A stretch of 54,099 bases of DNA from Bacteroides caecigallinarum (GTDB lineage: Bacteria; Bacteroidota; Bacteroidia; Bacteroidales; Bacteroidaceae), in assembly GCF_016902295.1 (NCBI RefSeq), contig NZ_JACJLQ010000025.1, positions 1 through 54,099 of the forward strand, in the 5' to 3' direction. Numbering within the stretch: the first letter of the stretch is position 1; each line of letters opens with the position of its first letter. The notes under the pieces were generated by a model, which did not search any database, was not told the DNA's origin, and saw only the letters and a program-made list of their open reading frames with translations. Positions 34,917 through 42,957 of this stretch are shown piece by piece. The position numbers were made by a program, and so were the translations under genes.

Positions 34917-35636
34917 TCAATTCTCCTTTGGTTCGTTCAACAAATCCATAAAAGCCATAGTTCGTGCCTCCATCTGACTGACCACCTTATCTATTCTATA
35001 GACTAAATGATTATAGGCGAACATAGTGATGATACCTACCACAAGGCCTCCTACGGTAGTAATCATGGCTTCATATATCCCCCCGGACAACAAAGCGATA
35101 TCAATATTATTGCCGGCATTCGCCATATTCCAGAAGGCTTGCACCATACCGGTAACAGTACCAAGAAACCCTATCATAGGCGCACCGCTCGATATTGTAG
35201 CCATTATAGACAACCCGTTCTCAAGCTTTGCCACCTCAATATTTCCGGTATTTTCTATTGCGGCCTGGACATCGGCTACAGGATGTCCCATACGCGAAAT
35301 TCCCTTCTCAATCATTCTTGCAGAAGGAGTATTCGCAATACGGCAATAATTGATGGCCGATTTCACCTCCCCCGTACGTATATAATCGCGTATCCTGTCC
35401 ATAAACAGAGGGTCTTCCTTAGCTGCACGACGGATAGTGAAAGCACGTTCAAAGAAAATATAGAAAGCGATGACAGACATGACAGCCAATACAATCATAA
35501 TCCATCCGCCCTTGCATGCCATATCCCAAAGATTCATTTCAGGCTCGCCCTGAACCACCGGAGTAAGAACCGGATTAGCTCCGGACATTGTGTCGGCAGC
35601 AATCTGTGCAGCTGCCAGTAAAGTTGATGTAAACAT
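34917..35636 (-). CDS. MotA/TolQ/ExbB proton channel protein
   Basis: A 239-residue inner membrane protein with three main transmembrane segments: about 40-60 (WIMIVLAVMSVIAFYIFF), 135-160 (ISSGAPMIGFLGTVTGMVQAF) and 180-205 (MITTVGGLVVGIITMFAYN). The GFLGTVTGM and TTVGGLVVGI blocks define the family. It forms the stator channel with the adjacent ExbD and drives TonB. First gene of the unit, 46 bp after pdxJ. Confidence 0.94.
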   Translation of the reverse strand: MFTSTLLAAAQIAADTMSGANPVLTPVVQGEPEMNLWDMACKGGWIMIVLAVMSVIAFYIFFERAFTIRRAAKEDPLFMDRIRDYIRTGEVKSAINYCRIANTPSARMIEKGISRMGHPVADVQAAIENTGNIEVAKLENGLSIMATISSGAPMIGFLGTVTGMVQAFWNMANAGNNIDIALLSGGIYEAMITTVGGLVVGIITMFAYNHLVYRIDKVVSQMEARTMAFMDLLNEPKEN

Positions 35637-35682
35637 GTGTTTATTAATTGTTAGATGTTAATTCTTAAATATCAGTTGTTAT

Positions 35683-36396
35683 TTACAACAGACATTTCTT
35701 ATATTCTTCAATAGTTTTTTTCAATCCCAAATACAAAGCATCACAAATAAGCGCATGCCCAATAGAAACTTCATCAAGCCATGGAATATTACGATGGAAA
35801 AAGGCTAAGTTTTCCAGACTCAGATCATGTCCGGCATTCAGTCCCATTCCCAATTTTCTGACCACACGGGCAGCCTCAACGAATGGCGCGACAGCCTCTT
35901 CCGGATTCTTTCTGTAACCACTTGCGTATGGTTCTGTATAAAGCTCAACTCTGTCAGCCCCGGCACGCGCAGCATATTCTATCATCTCTGTATCAGTACC
36001 TACAAATATGGAAGTTCTGATACCGGCGCCTCCAAACTTGTCCATAAGTTCAGTAAGGAAATCAAGGTTGGCTTTCGTGTCCCATCCTGAATTTGATGTT
36101 ATCTGGTCAGGTGCGTCAGGTACTAATGTAACCTGATGTGGCTTGACCTTCATCACCATATCTATAAAATCAGCTGAAGGATATCCCTCAATATTAAATT
36201 CCGTTCTTAAGAGAGGACGAAGAGCATACACATCACGATATTTTATATGTCTCTCGTCCGGTCGTGGATGAACTGTAATGCCTTCGGCTCCAAACGCCTC
36301 GCAGTCAAGTGCAACCTTTTCAACGTCGGGGTTATTGCCTCCACGGGCATTACGCAAAGTAGCTATTTTGTTTATATTTACACTTAGTTTGGTCAT
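35683..36396 (-). CDS. pdxJ: Pyridoxine 5'-phosphate synthase
   Basis: This enzyme condenses 3-amino-2-oxopropyl phosphate with deoxyxylulose 5-phosphate to form pyridoxine 5'-phosphate. The 237-residue TIM barrel carries the N-terminal [18 protein letters not shown], the active-site [14 protein letters not shown], and the C-terminal [13 protein letters not shown] with [12 protein letters not shown]. Start ATG 36396. Its promoter is back-to-back with that of nadK. Confidence 0.97.
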   Translation of the reverse strand: MTKLSVNINKIATLRNARGGNNPDVEKVALDCEAFGAEGITVHPRPDERHIKYRDVYALRPLLRTEFNIEGYPSADFIDMVMKVKPHQVTLVPDAPDQITSNSGWDTKANLDFLTELMDKFGGAGIRTSIFVGTDTEMIEYAARAGADRVELYTEPYASGYRKNPEEAVAPFVEAARVVRKLGMGLNAGHDLSLENLAFFHRNIPWLDEVSIGHALICDALYLGLKKTIEEYKKCLL

Positions 36397-36439
36397 AATT
36401 GATGATTTTTATATCTTTGCATAACAGAATGCAAAGTTA
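36388..36439. promoter_or_regulatory. Overlapping divergent promoters of pdxJ and nadK
   Basis: For nadK (+): TTTG 36388-36391, 20 bp, TATCTTTG 36412-36419, an exact match. For pdxJ (-): TAACTTTG at 36432-36439 read on the minus strand, with only a weak -33. The nadK -33 box overlaps the first codons of pdxJ. Confidence 0.75.
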
Positions 36440-36514
36440 GCAGGTTTTATTATAAACCAACCAACATGCAGGTTAAAAAAGATTGATAACAAGCTACACT
36501 TTATACAAAAGGAC

Positions 36515-37387
36515 ATGAAATTTGCAATTTTCGGGAATACATATCAGGAGCACAAATCGGCACATATCACTCACTTACTTAAAATTCTGCGTAAAAAAAA
36601 CGCTGATATATGTATAAGCCATGAATTCTATGAATTCCTAAGGATACATACTCAAACCGACCTGAGCGACCTGGAGATTTTCGACAGAAACAATTTCACG
36701 GCCGATATGGCATTAAGTATAGGAGGTGACGGAACTTTCCTGAAAGCAGCAAGCCGTGTAGGTGAAAAAGAAATACCAATTTTAGGAATAAACACCGGAC
36801 GTCTCGGATTTCTTGCAGCCATTTCACCTGATGAAATGGAAGAGACTTTCGATGAGATATATCAAGGCAAATTTATTGCCGAGCCAAGACGGGTATTGAA
36901 GCTGACATGCGAAAACAATATACTGAAAGGAAATCCTTACGCTCTGAACGAAATAGCTGTTCTAAAAAGAGACAGCTCGTCTATGATAACTATCAAAGCT
37001 TACGTAAACAACGAACTGCTTAACATTTATCAGGCCGACGGTTTGATTGTGGCAACGCCTACAGGTTCCACAGGATACTCATTAAGCGTAGGTGGCCCGA
37101 TAATGGTACCACAAAGCGGTACGATAAGCATTACAGCCGTAGCGCCTCACAGCCTTAATGTAAGACCGATAGTATTACGCGACGATTGGGAAATAGCGCT
37201 TGAAGTAGAAAGCCGCAGCCATAATTTTCTGATAGCGGTTGACGGCAGGAGTGAAAGTTGTCATGAAGAAGCGCGACTGATAATAAAAAGAGCCTATCAC
37301 TATATAAAGATAGTAAAACGCTGTAACCACACATTTTTCAATACACTAAGAGAAAAAATGATGTGGGGAGCAGATAACAGAATATAA
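36515..37387 (+). CDS. nadK: NAD kinase
   Basis: This enzyme phosphorylates NAD to NADP. The 290-residue protein has the catalytic GGDGT at 70-74 (D72) in [13 protein letters not shown]. It also has the NE/D nucleotide motif in [12 protein letters not shown] and the glycine-rich [19 protein letters not shown]. Length and motifs are standard. It is a single gene with its own promoter and is closed by a perfect terminator shared with the convergent GH127 gene. Confidence 0.97.
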   Translation: MKFAIFGNTYQEHKSAHITHLLKILRKKNADICISHEFYEFLRIHTQTDLSDLEIFDRNNFTADMALSIGGDGTFLKAASRVGEKEIPILGINTGRLGFLAAISPDEMEETFDEIYQGKFIAEPRRVLKLTCENNILKGNPYALNEIAVLKRDSSSMITIKAYVNNELLNIYQADGLIVATPTGSTGYSLSVGGPIMVPQSGTISITAVAPHSLNVRPIVLRDDWEIALEVESRSHNFLIAVDGRSESCHEEARLIIKRAYHYIKIVKRCNHTFFNTLREKMMWGADNRI

Positions 37388-37394
37388 AGATATA

Positions 37395-37430
37395 AAAAAA
37401 ACGGACTAAATAACATTAGTCCGTTTTTTT
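37395..37430. terminator. Bidirectional terminator between nadK and GH127
   Basis: A perfect 15-bp stem (37395-37409 with 37416-37430) closes a 6-nt loop, with seven A on one side and seven T on the other. It serves both convergent genes. Confidence 0.93.
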
Positions 37431-37433
37431 ATA

Positions 37434-39776
37434 TTATTCAAATATCATCCTTATTGAACAGAATCTTGGAGTCACATCCGATTTTCCTCGAACAATCTTC
37501 ACCTCCCATTCGGAAGCCTTAAGCAATTCTTTTGGCAACTTCAACGTCTGCAAAGCGCTGCCTCCATTTATATCGCCTACCTTAAGACCGTTCACGTACA
37601 GTTCAGCATCTCTTGAACCGTCTGCAAAAGAATTAATCATCACCGCATTAACCGGTTTACCGTTAGACTTCATCTTATAAGAGAACCATCCTTTGGTTTC
37701 ACGCCACGGTGTACCCTGCTCACTACCTATCACAGAGTTCTCCATTTGTATAAAATGATCACTCTCAGGCTGTTGCTCTCCACATGCAACTATATCGGCT
37801 GTGATATTCTGTAGTCTTACACGCTCTGCTTCAAGTCGTGCAAGTTCGTCCTGTCTTTGTTTCAACTCGTCTTTAGAAACAAGTTCCCAATAAATCATAT
37901 ATCTGCATTCATGAGTTTTATAGAATGGTTTCAATATCATTCCATCATAACTTGAAGGATATGTACCGGACAAACTGAACTCAAGCTTGTCAGCACTTAC
38001 TTTTTTCAAATTTGCAAGAAGGTCTTTTTCTTCACCAACTATGACAGGCATATTCTGCAACGGGAACTGTGGACCTGAAGCGATATGTCCACCCCTGCTT
38101 TCATCAGCAAACTGTCCGTCAAGTCTCTCCTTACCCAAATCGGCTGCAAGAACAACAGGTCCGTACATAAACGAATAATATGCAGAATGATCAGGAAGCT
38201 GAACAGCACGCAACTCCATGGGCAAAGCCATCTCAACAGTATCACCATTCTTCCATTTTCTTTCTATTGTATAATAATCATCATTAAGTGAAGCCTCAGC
38301 TTTTTCGCCGTTAATCAGGAAATATACCTTTTCCTTATTAACCCACTCCGGACAACGGAAACTGATTTTCATCTTCTTTGCCTTTCCAGTTTCAATTCTG
38401 ATTTTAGTATTTTCCTTCTCAGGAAAAGCCGTTTCCTGTACAAACTTGATTCCTTCTTCCTTCCAGTCAAGTACTGAAGGTATAAACATATTTACAATAA
38501 GCTCATTATCATGCGACGCATATATCATCTCACCATATCTCGCATGGTTTTCCATACCAGAACCCACACAACACCAGAAACTGTTCTGAGGTTGAGAATA
38601 TACTCTGTAATGTCCGGAACGCATTGGAGTAAAATAGACCAATCCTCCCTGGACAGGGTTCTGAGTTGACAATATATGATTATACAAGGCACGTTCATAA
38701 TAATCCATATAATCAGCGTTTCCAGATGTCTGGTAAAGCATTTTTGTCAGTCGTAGCATATTATATGTATTACATGTCTCAGGGCCCTGCTCGCTTGTCA
38801 TCATACTTGAAAAATCTTCCGACTTATGAAAATGTTCCCTTACACTGTTTCCACCTATTGACACACTTCTGTTGTTCACTACTGTATTCCAGAAGAACTC
38901 CGAAGCATCACTCCAGTCCTGATTGCCTTCCAGATCTGCAATTCTTTTGAAACCTATCACTTTAGGTATCTGTGTATTTGCATGCATTCCGGTAAGCACA
39001 TCTTTCTTTTCGACAAGCGGATTAAGCACAAACCTATGAGAAAAACGTTTTGCCAGGTCAAGATACTTTTCATCGCCTGTAATAGCATATACATCGGCAA
39101 AAATTTCATTCAGACCTCCGTGCTCACTTCTCAACATATCTTGTATCTGTTCATCAGTAAGTCCGGAAACGACATTCATCATCCAGTCTGTAAGACCTAT
39201 CAACATGTCTTTCGCTTCTTCCTTACCGCCTACCAGATAAGCATCTCTCAAACCGGCATAAGTCTTATGAATATTATAAAGCGGAACCCACCTATTGTTC
39301 AATCCGAAAGGATTAGCGTCAATCTTTCCTTCCTTAATTTCCTTCCATATAGCTTTTCCTGCAGGAACTCCACATAAGTAACCGTTGCCGGAGGCATCCT
39401 GACAGCGTTTTAATTCAGAAAGGAAATAATCAAGTCTTCTACCTATTTCTTCATCACCCGTAGCCGCATACATGTATGACAACGCAGAAAGATAATGACC
39501 GCCAATATGACCGTCGAGTCCAGTATTTTCCCAGTTTGGATAATTCTCAGCATTAGGCTTCAAACCTGCTTCCTTCATATAAGGAGCAAGGAGTCTGTCT
39601 GGATTCAACCCCATCAGATAACTAATATCCAAATCTTCGGCATGCTTAAATACGCCGGATGTCAGTCTCACTTCATCGACAGGGAATGTTTTTACTTTTT
39701 GAGGCAAACTCGCTTCTGCACTTACAGAAGCCATTAGCATTAATCCTAAAAGATACAATTTACTCATGTCTTTCAA
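37434..39776 (-). CDS. GH127 beta-L-arabinofuranosidase-like glycosidase
   Basis: This 780-residue secreted enzyme (signal peptide about 1-22) is of the former DUF1680 family. The (alpha/alpha)6 barrel carries the unusual zinc-cysteine centre: E333 and C335 in QGPETCNTYNM and C402/C403 in FWCCVGSGMEN. This matches the Glu-x-Cys...Cys-Cys pattern of characterised members, where a cysteine acts as nucleophile. A C-terminal beta-sandwich follows to residue 780. It cleaves beta-L-arabinofuranosides, as in extensin-like glycoproteins or pectin side chains, though family specificities vary. It is monocistronic and divergent from the ABC operon. Confidence 0.93.
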   Translation of the reverse strand: MKDMSKLYLLGLMLMASVSAEASLPQKVKTFPVDEVRLTSGVFKHAEDLDISYLMGLNPDRLLAPYMKEAGLKPNAENYPNWENTGLDGHIGGHYLSALSYMYAATGDEEIGRRLDYFLSELKRCQDASGNGYLCGVPAGKAIWKEIKEGKIDANPFGLNNRWVPLYNIHKTYAGLRDAYLVGGKEEAKDMLIGLTDWMMNVVSGLTDEQIQDMLRSEHGGLNEIFADVYAITGDEKYLDLAKRFSHRFVLNPLVEKKDVLTGMHANTQIPKVIGFKRIADLEGNQDWSDASEFFWNTVVNNRSVSIGGNSVREHFHKSEDFSSMMTSEQGPETCNTYNMLRLTKMLYQTSGNADYMDYYERALYNHILSTQNPVQGGLVYFTPMRSGHYRVYSQPQNSFWCCVGSGMENHARYGEMIYASHDNELIVNMFIPSVLDWKEEGIKFVQETAFPEKENTKIRIETGKAKKMKISFRCPEWVNKEKVYFLINGEKAEASLNDDYYTIERKWKNGDTVEMALPMELRAVQLPDHSAYYSFMYGPVVLAADLGKERLDGQFADESRGGHIASGPQFPLQNMPVIVGEEKDLLANLKKVSADKLEFSLSGTYPSSYDGMILKPFYKTHECRYMIYWELVSKDELKQRQDELARLEAERVRLQNITADIVACGEQQPESDHFIQMENSVIGSEQGTPWRETKGWFSYKMKSNGKPVNAVMINSFADGSRDAELYVNGLKVGDINGGSALQTLKLPKELLKASEWEVKIVRGKSDVTPRFCSIRMIFE

Positions 39777-39805
39777 TTATTTATACAGTTAACTTTCAAT
39801 GGTGG

Positions 39806-39836
39806 CAAATATACGAATAAGTGTACAATACACAAC
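39806..39836 (-). promoter_or_regulatory. GH127 promoter with embedded palindrome
   Basis: On the minus strand GTTG (39833-39836, three of four bases of TTTG), 19 bp, then TATATTTG (39806-39813). Between the boxes lies AGTGTA-CAA-TACACA (39820-39834). Its half-sites equal those of the GntR operator 220 bp away, but with a 3-bp spacer. Confidence 0.65.
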
Positions 39837-40022
39837 ATAAAAACAATAAAAAATACAGTTCCAAACGAAAAGTTCTATAACTCTGATAAATAAAAAAATT
39901 ACGGCCGTATTTGATTTCAAATGTACTGTCATTCAAATTTAAACAACAGGTCATTTTAAATAACAATATTTCGCTCAGTTTGTTAATAATATCTAAACAT
40001 GATATTGGTAGTCTTGTTTTAT

Positions 40023-40068
40023 AAAATTTAAAGCATACATTTGCAGTGTACTAATCAACTAATACACT
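40023..40068 (+). promoter_or_regulatory. Promoter and YtrA-type GntR operator of the ABC-transporter operon
   Basis: TACATTTG (40036-40043) is an exact -7 box, with CTTG 19 bp upstream as a near -33. Directly after it lies the perfect inverted repeat AGTGTA-N12-TACACT (40045-40068), covering the predicted start of transcription. From memory, YtrA-subfamily GntR repressors bind AGTGTA...TACACT repeats, and this operon encodes one. This strongly suggests autorepression. Confidence 0.75.
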
Positions 40069-40082
40069 AAAACAATATAATT

Positions 40083-40931
40083 ATGGACACATCAATGATT
40101 AAAGCCGAACATCTCACCTTTGGATACGGGAAAAACAAACAGGTGTTCAATGATTTCAACCTCGAAATAGAAAAAGGGAAAATAGTAGGCCTGCTCGGAA
40201 AGAACGGAACAGGTAAATCTACTCTGCTGTATATCATCTGCGGATTGCTCAAGCCTTCTCACGGGAATGTAACCATAAAAGGTATAGACATCAGAAGACG
40301 TCTTCCGCAGACTCTGTCGGACATTTATCTGGTTCCTGAGGAATTCGACCTGCCTAACTTGTCTATTAAACAGTTCGTAAAGCTGAACAGCGGTTTCTAT
40401 CCTAATTTCAGCAACGAAACTCTAAGCACTTGCCTCAACGATTTTGACCTCGGAATGGATATCAACCTCGGCGAACTCTCCATGGGACAGAAGAAGAAAG
40501 CGTATATGTGCTTCGCTCTTGCCACAAACACTTCTCTCCTGCTCATGGACGAACCTACAAACGGACTGGACATTCCGTCGAAAAGCCAGTTCAGAAAGGT
40601 TATAGCGTCGGGAATGACAGACGAAAAGACTATCATAATCTCTACCCATCAGGTAAGGGATATAGACAGGTTGCTGGATCACATAACAATAATAGACGAT
40701 ACTGATGTACTGCTGAACAAATCGGTAAAGGAAATTACAGACAAGTTATACTTCTGCGAACAAAGCATGAACGAGCCTACCGACGGGGCACTGTTCATTC
40801 AACCATCTGTACAAGGCAACAGCATCATTATGGAAAACAGATTCGGTGAGGAAAGCCCTATGAATCTGGAAGTACTTTTCAATGCCATGCTGACCGAAAG
40901 AAGCAAGATACAGGAAGTTTTCAATAAATAA
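40083..40931 (+). CDS. ABC transporter ATP-binding protein
   Basis: This 282-residue ATPase subunit has Walker A GKNGTGKST at 39-47, a variant signature LSMGQKKK, and Walker B SLLLMDEPTNGLD. The H-loop is in IISTHQVRD. The order ATPase, permease, GntR regulator is typical of YtrA-controlled export or peptide-resistance transporters. The C-terminal roughly 70 residues form an extra domain without a recognised motif. The substrate is unknown. Confidence 0.94.
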   Translation: MDTSMIKAEHLTFGYGKNKQVFNDFNLEIEKGKIVGLLGKNGTGKSTLLYIICGLLKPSHGNVTIKGIDIRRRLPQTLSDIYLVPEEFDLPNLSIKQFVKLNSGFYPNFSNETLSTCLNDFDLGMDINLGELSMGQKKKAYMCFALATNTSLLLMDEPTNGLDIPSKSQFRKVIASGMTDEKTIIISTHQVRDIDRLLDHITIIDDTDVLLNKSVKEITDKLYFCEQSMNEPTDGALFIQPSVQGNSIIMENRFGEESPMNLEVLFNAMLTERSKIQEVFNK

Positions 40932-40947
40932 GTAAGGAGGGACAATT

Positions 40948-41823
40948 ATGACAACAAATATAAATTTCAGTTTTACAAGACTCATGGCGGTAATGAAACG
41001 CGACATGATTGAGAATTGGAAAACCAACATGTACAGGCTTATAGGAGTTTATACAGGTGCGGCTATGGCTTTCCTGTTCGGAATGAACGGCATATTATCA
41101 AGTAACAGAGGTGAAACAGGAGAAGCACAATATGCAGGTTTCTGCGATACCTTTCATTCTATACTGATATTCGTAATATTCTTTTATCTTATGATATGTG
41201 CCTCAAGAATAATGGAAGTGATGAATACGAAGAACAAACGTATCTCGTATATGATGCTCCCGGCAACAATCGGAGAGAAGTTCATAAGCAGGGTGATATA
41301 TGTATGTATTACTTCTATGATAATATTTTTTGTGGGACTGTTTCTTGCCGAACTAACCAGACTCATTCTACTCCCCCTGTTCGATGCGCCGGAAGAGTTT
41401 TCTCGCTTTTGTCTGTTTGATATAATGTCAGTTTCATTAGACGACACAATACGCATTAACCCTGGATTATATACAGAAAGACAATCTGCCGAGATTATAT
41501 CTTATCTGTTTGTCATTTCAAACTGTTTATGGAGCCACTCAATCTATATTTTGGGAGGTACATATTTCAGAAAACATCCTTTTGTAAAAACATGGGGAAT
41601 AATGATGGCATTATTTGTCATTGCCGCATACATATTTGGAAATCTAATCAACATAATGTCGTATTTTTCCATAGACCTGACAGATGAAAGATTCTGGATC
41701 AAAGCACAGACATTATTCACTACGATAAGCATCGTCTTCCTTGTTCTCGCAGTTATTAACTGGGCTCTGAGTTATCATTTGTTTAGAAATTCACAAATCA
41801 CCGATAGAAAACTGTTCACATGA
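40948..41823 (+). CDS. ABC transporter permease-like membrane protein
   Basis: A 291-residue protein with about six transmembrane helices (near 35-52, 73-95, 115-135, 190-212, 225-245 and 255-275). It resembles ABC-2 type permeases but has no strong sequence signature. A conserved-looking NKRISYMMLPATIGEKFISR segment follows the second helix, as in other permeases paired with YtrA-type operons. It lies 16 bp after its ATPase and overlaps the GntR gene by an ATGA junction. Confidence 0.82.
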   Translation: MTTNINFSFTRLMAVMKRDMIENWKTNMYRLIGVYTGAAMAFLFGMNGILSSNRGETGEAQYAGFCDTFHSILIFVIFFYLMICASRIMEVMNTKNKRISYMMLPATIGEKFISRVIYVCITSMIIFFVGLFLAELTRLILLPLFDAPEEFSRFCLFDIMSVSLDDTIRINPGLYTERQSAEIISYLFVISNCLWSHSIYILGGTYFRKHPFVKTWGIMMALFVIAAYIFGNLINIMSYFSIDLTDERFWIKAQTLFTTISIVFLVLAVINWALSYHLFRNSQITDRKLFT

Positions 41824-42194
41824 TGAAATTTAAGGAATCGAAATCAATATATTTGCAGATTGCAGACAGAATTATGGACGAAATTCTTCATGACACATAC
41901 AAGGAAGAAGAACGAATACCGTCCGTAAGGGAGTATGCCGCAATGGTGGAAGTGAACGCGAATACAATGATGCGCACTTACGACTATCTGCAGGGGATGG
42001 AAATAATATATAATAAAAGAGGTATAGGGTATTTCGTAGGCGAAGGCGCAAAGGATAAAATTCTTTCGTCCAGAAAAGAGACCTTCCTGAACGAGGAACT
42101 GCCGGAAATGTTCCGCACGATGAGAATTCTTGGTATATCCGGACCGGAAATATCAGCTCTCTACAAACAATTCCTGAAAGATAACAACAAATAA
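41820..42194 (+). CDS. GntR-family transcriptional regulator, YtrA subfamily
   Basis: A short 124-residue regulator. The N-terminal winged HTH includes SIYLQIADRIMDEIL, RIPSVREYAAMVEVNANTMM and GIGYFV. Only a roughly 45-residue helical tail follows, which is the hallmark of the YtrA subfamily. Its gene overlaps the permease stop (ATGATG), and the operon promoter carries a matching inverted repeat. Autorepression with release under envelope stress or antibiotic exposure is the likely mode; the inducer is unknown. Confidence 0.93.
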   Translation: MMKFKESKSIYLQIADRIMDEILHDTYKEEERIPSVREYAAMVEVNANTMMRTYDYLQGMEIIYNKRGIGYFVGEGAKDKILSSRKETFLNEELPEMFRTMRILGISGPEISALYKQFLKDNNK

Positions 42195-42231
42195 AAGAAC
42201 TATAAACCAATAATATAAAACAAAGGAAACC

Positions 42232-42945
42232 ATGAAACTAAACAGCAAACTTTCAATACTAATTATCAGTGCTGTAACTTCTCTTACAGCCACGTCTTGC
42301 ATGATTAGCACCGCAACAAGCAAAAATGAAGCTACTTCAATATACGATGTGAATACATCATACAAATCATTAAGCGTAAGAAGCGCTATAAAAGTGGAGT
42401 ACAGACATGATATTGACAAACTTCAGATTATTGCCGACTCTTCTATCCTTTCCAAAATAAAAGTAAATTACGATGAAGACGATATTGAAATTTACGCTTC
42501 AAGCTTTAAAAGTCCTTTCAATGTTACCGCATTGGTTCCGGCAAGCAAGGAACTGGAAAACATTGAAATAGAAGGGGCTTCATCATTCAGCTCCGACAAA
42601 GAGATTGAGGCGGAAAAACTTGACATTGAAGTGTCGGGGGCATCGAAATTCAATGCAAATATAAACTGCCAGTCGCTTAAAGCCAGCGTCAGCGGGGCAT
42701 CATCTGCCAGTATAGGAGGTGAAGCCATGAATGCTGAGATAAGTGTAAGCGGAGCATCGAAATTATCATCGGAAAATCTGAATACCGATTATGCGGATAT
42801 CGACATAAGCGGCGCCAGCAAGGCTGAAATAATATGCAACAAGAATATTACAGGAAATGTGTCGGGAGCATCTAAACTTTCATTCGGCGGCACAGCCAAA
42901 TCTGACGTGTCAACAAGTGGAGCTTCTAAAGTATCAAGAAAATAA
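42232..42945 (+). CDS. DUF2807 (GIN domain) lipoprotein with SGASK repeats
   Basis: A 237-residue lipoprotein (lipobox TATSC, C23). After a leading beta region it has seven GAS-centred repeats spaced roughly 17-26 residues apart: EGASSFS, VSGASKFN, VSGASSAS, VSGASKLS, ISGASKAE, VSGASKLS and TSGASKVS. These predict a right-handed beta-helix-like fold. DUF2807 proteins often accompany regulators in Bacteroidetes, but their role is unknown. It lies 37 bp after the GntR gene and 12 bp before the receptor gene, so probably in the same operon. Confidence 0.9.
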   Translation: MKLNSKLSILIISAVTSLTATSCMISTATSKNEATSIYDVNTSYKSLSVRSAIKVEYRHDIDKLQIIADSSILSKIKVNYDEDDIEIYASSFKSPFNVTALVPASKELENIEIEGASSFSSDKEIEAEKLDIEVSGASKFNANINCQSLKASVSGASSASIGGEAMNAEISVSGASKLSSENLNTDYADIDISGASKAEIICNKNITGNVSGASKLSFGGTAKSDVSTSGASKVSRK

Positions 42946-42957
42946 AATCAAAATAAA

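Larger units (their letters stand above)
39777..40082. other. Divergent AT-rich control region between GH127 and the ABC operon
   Basis: No gene is visible in these 306 bp. They contain the GH127 promoter with an AGTGTA/TACACA palindrome, and at the other end the ABC-operon promoter with the AGTGTA-N12-TACACT operator. The middle (about 39840-40010) is very AT-rich, and I see no other clear signal in it. Confidence 0.7.
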
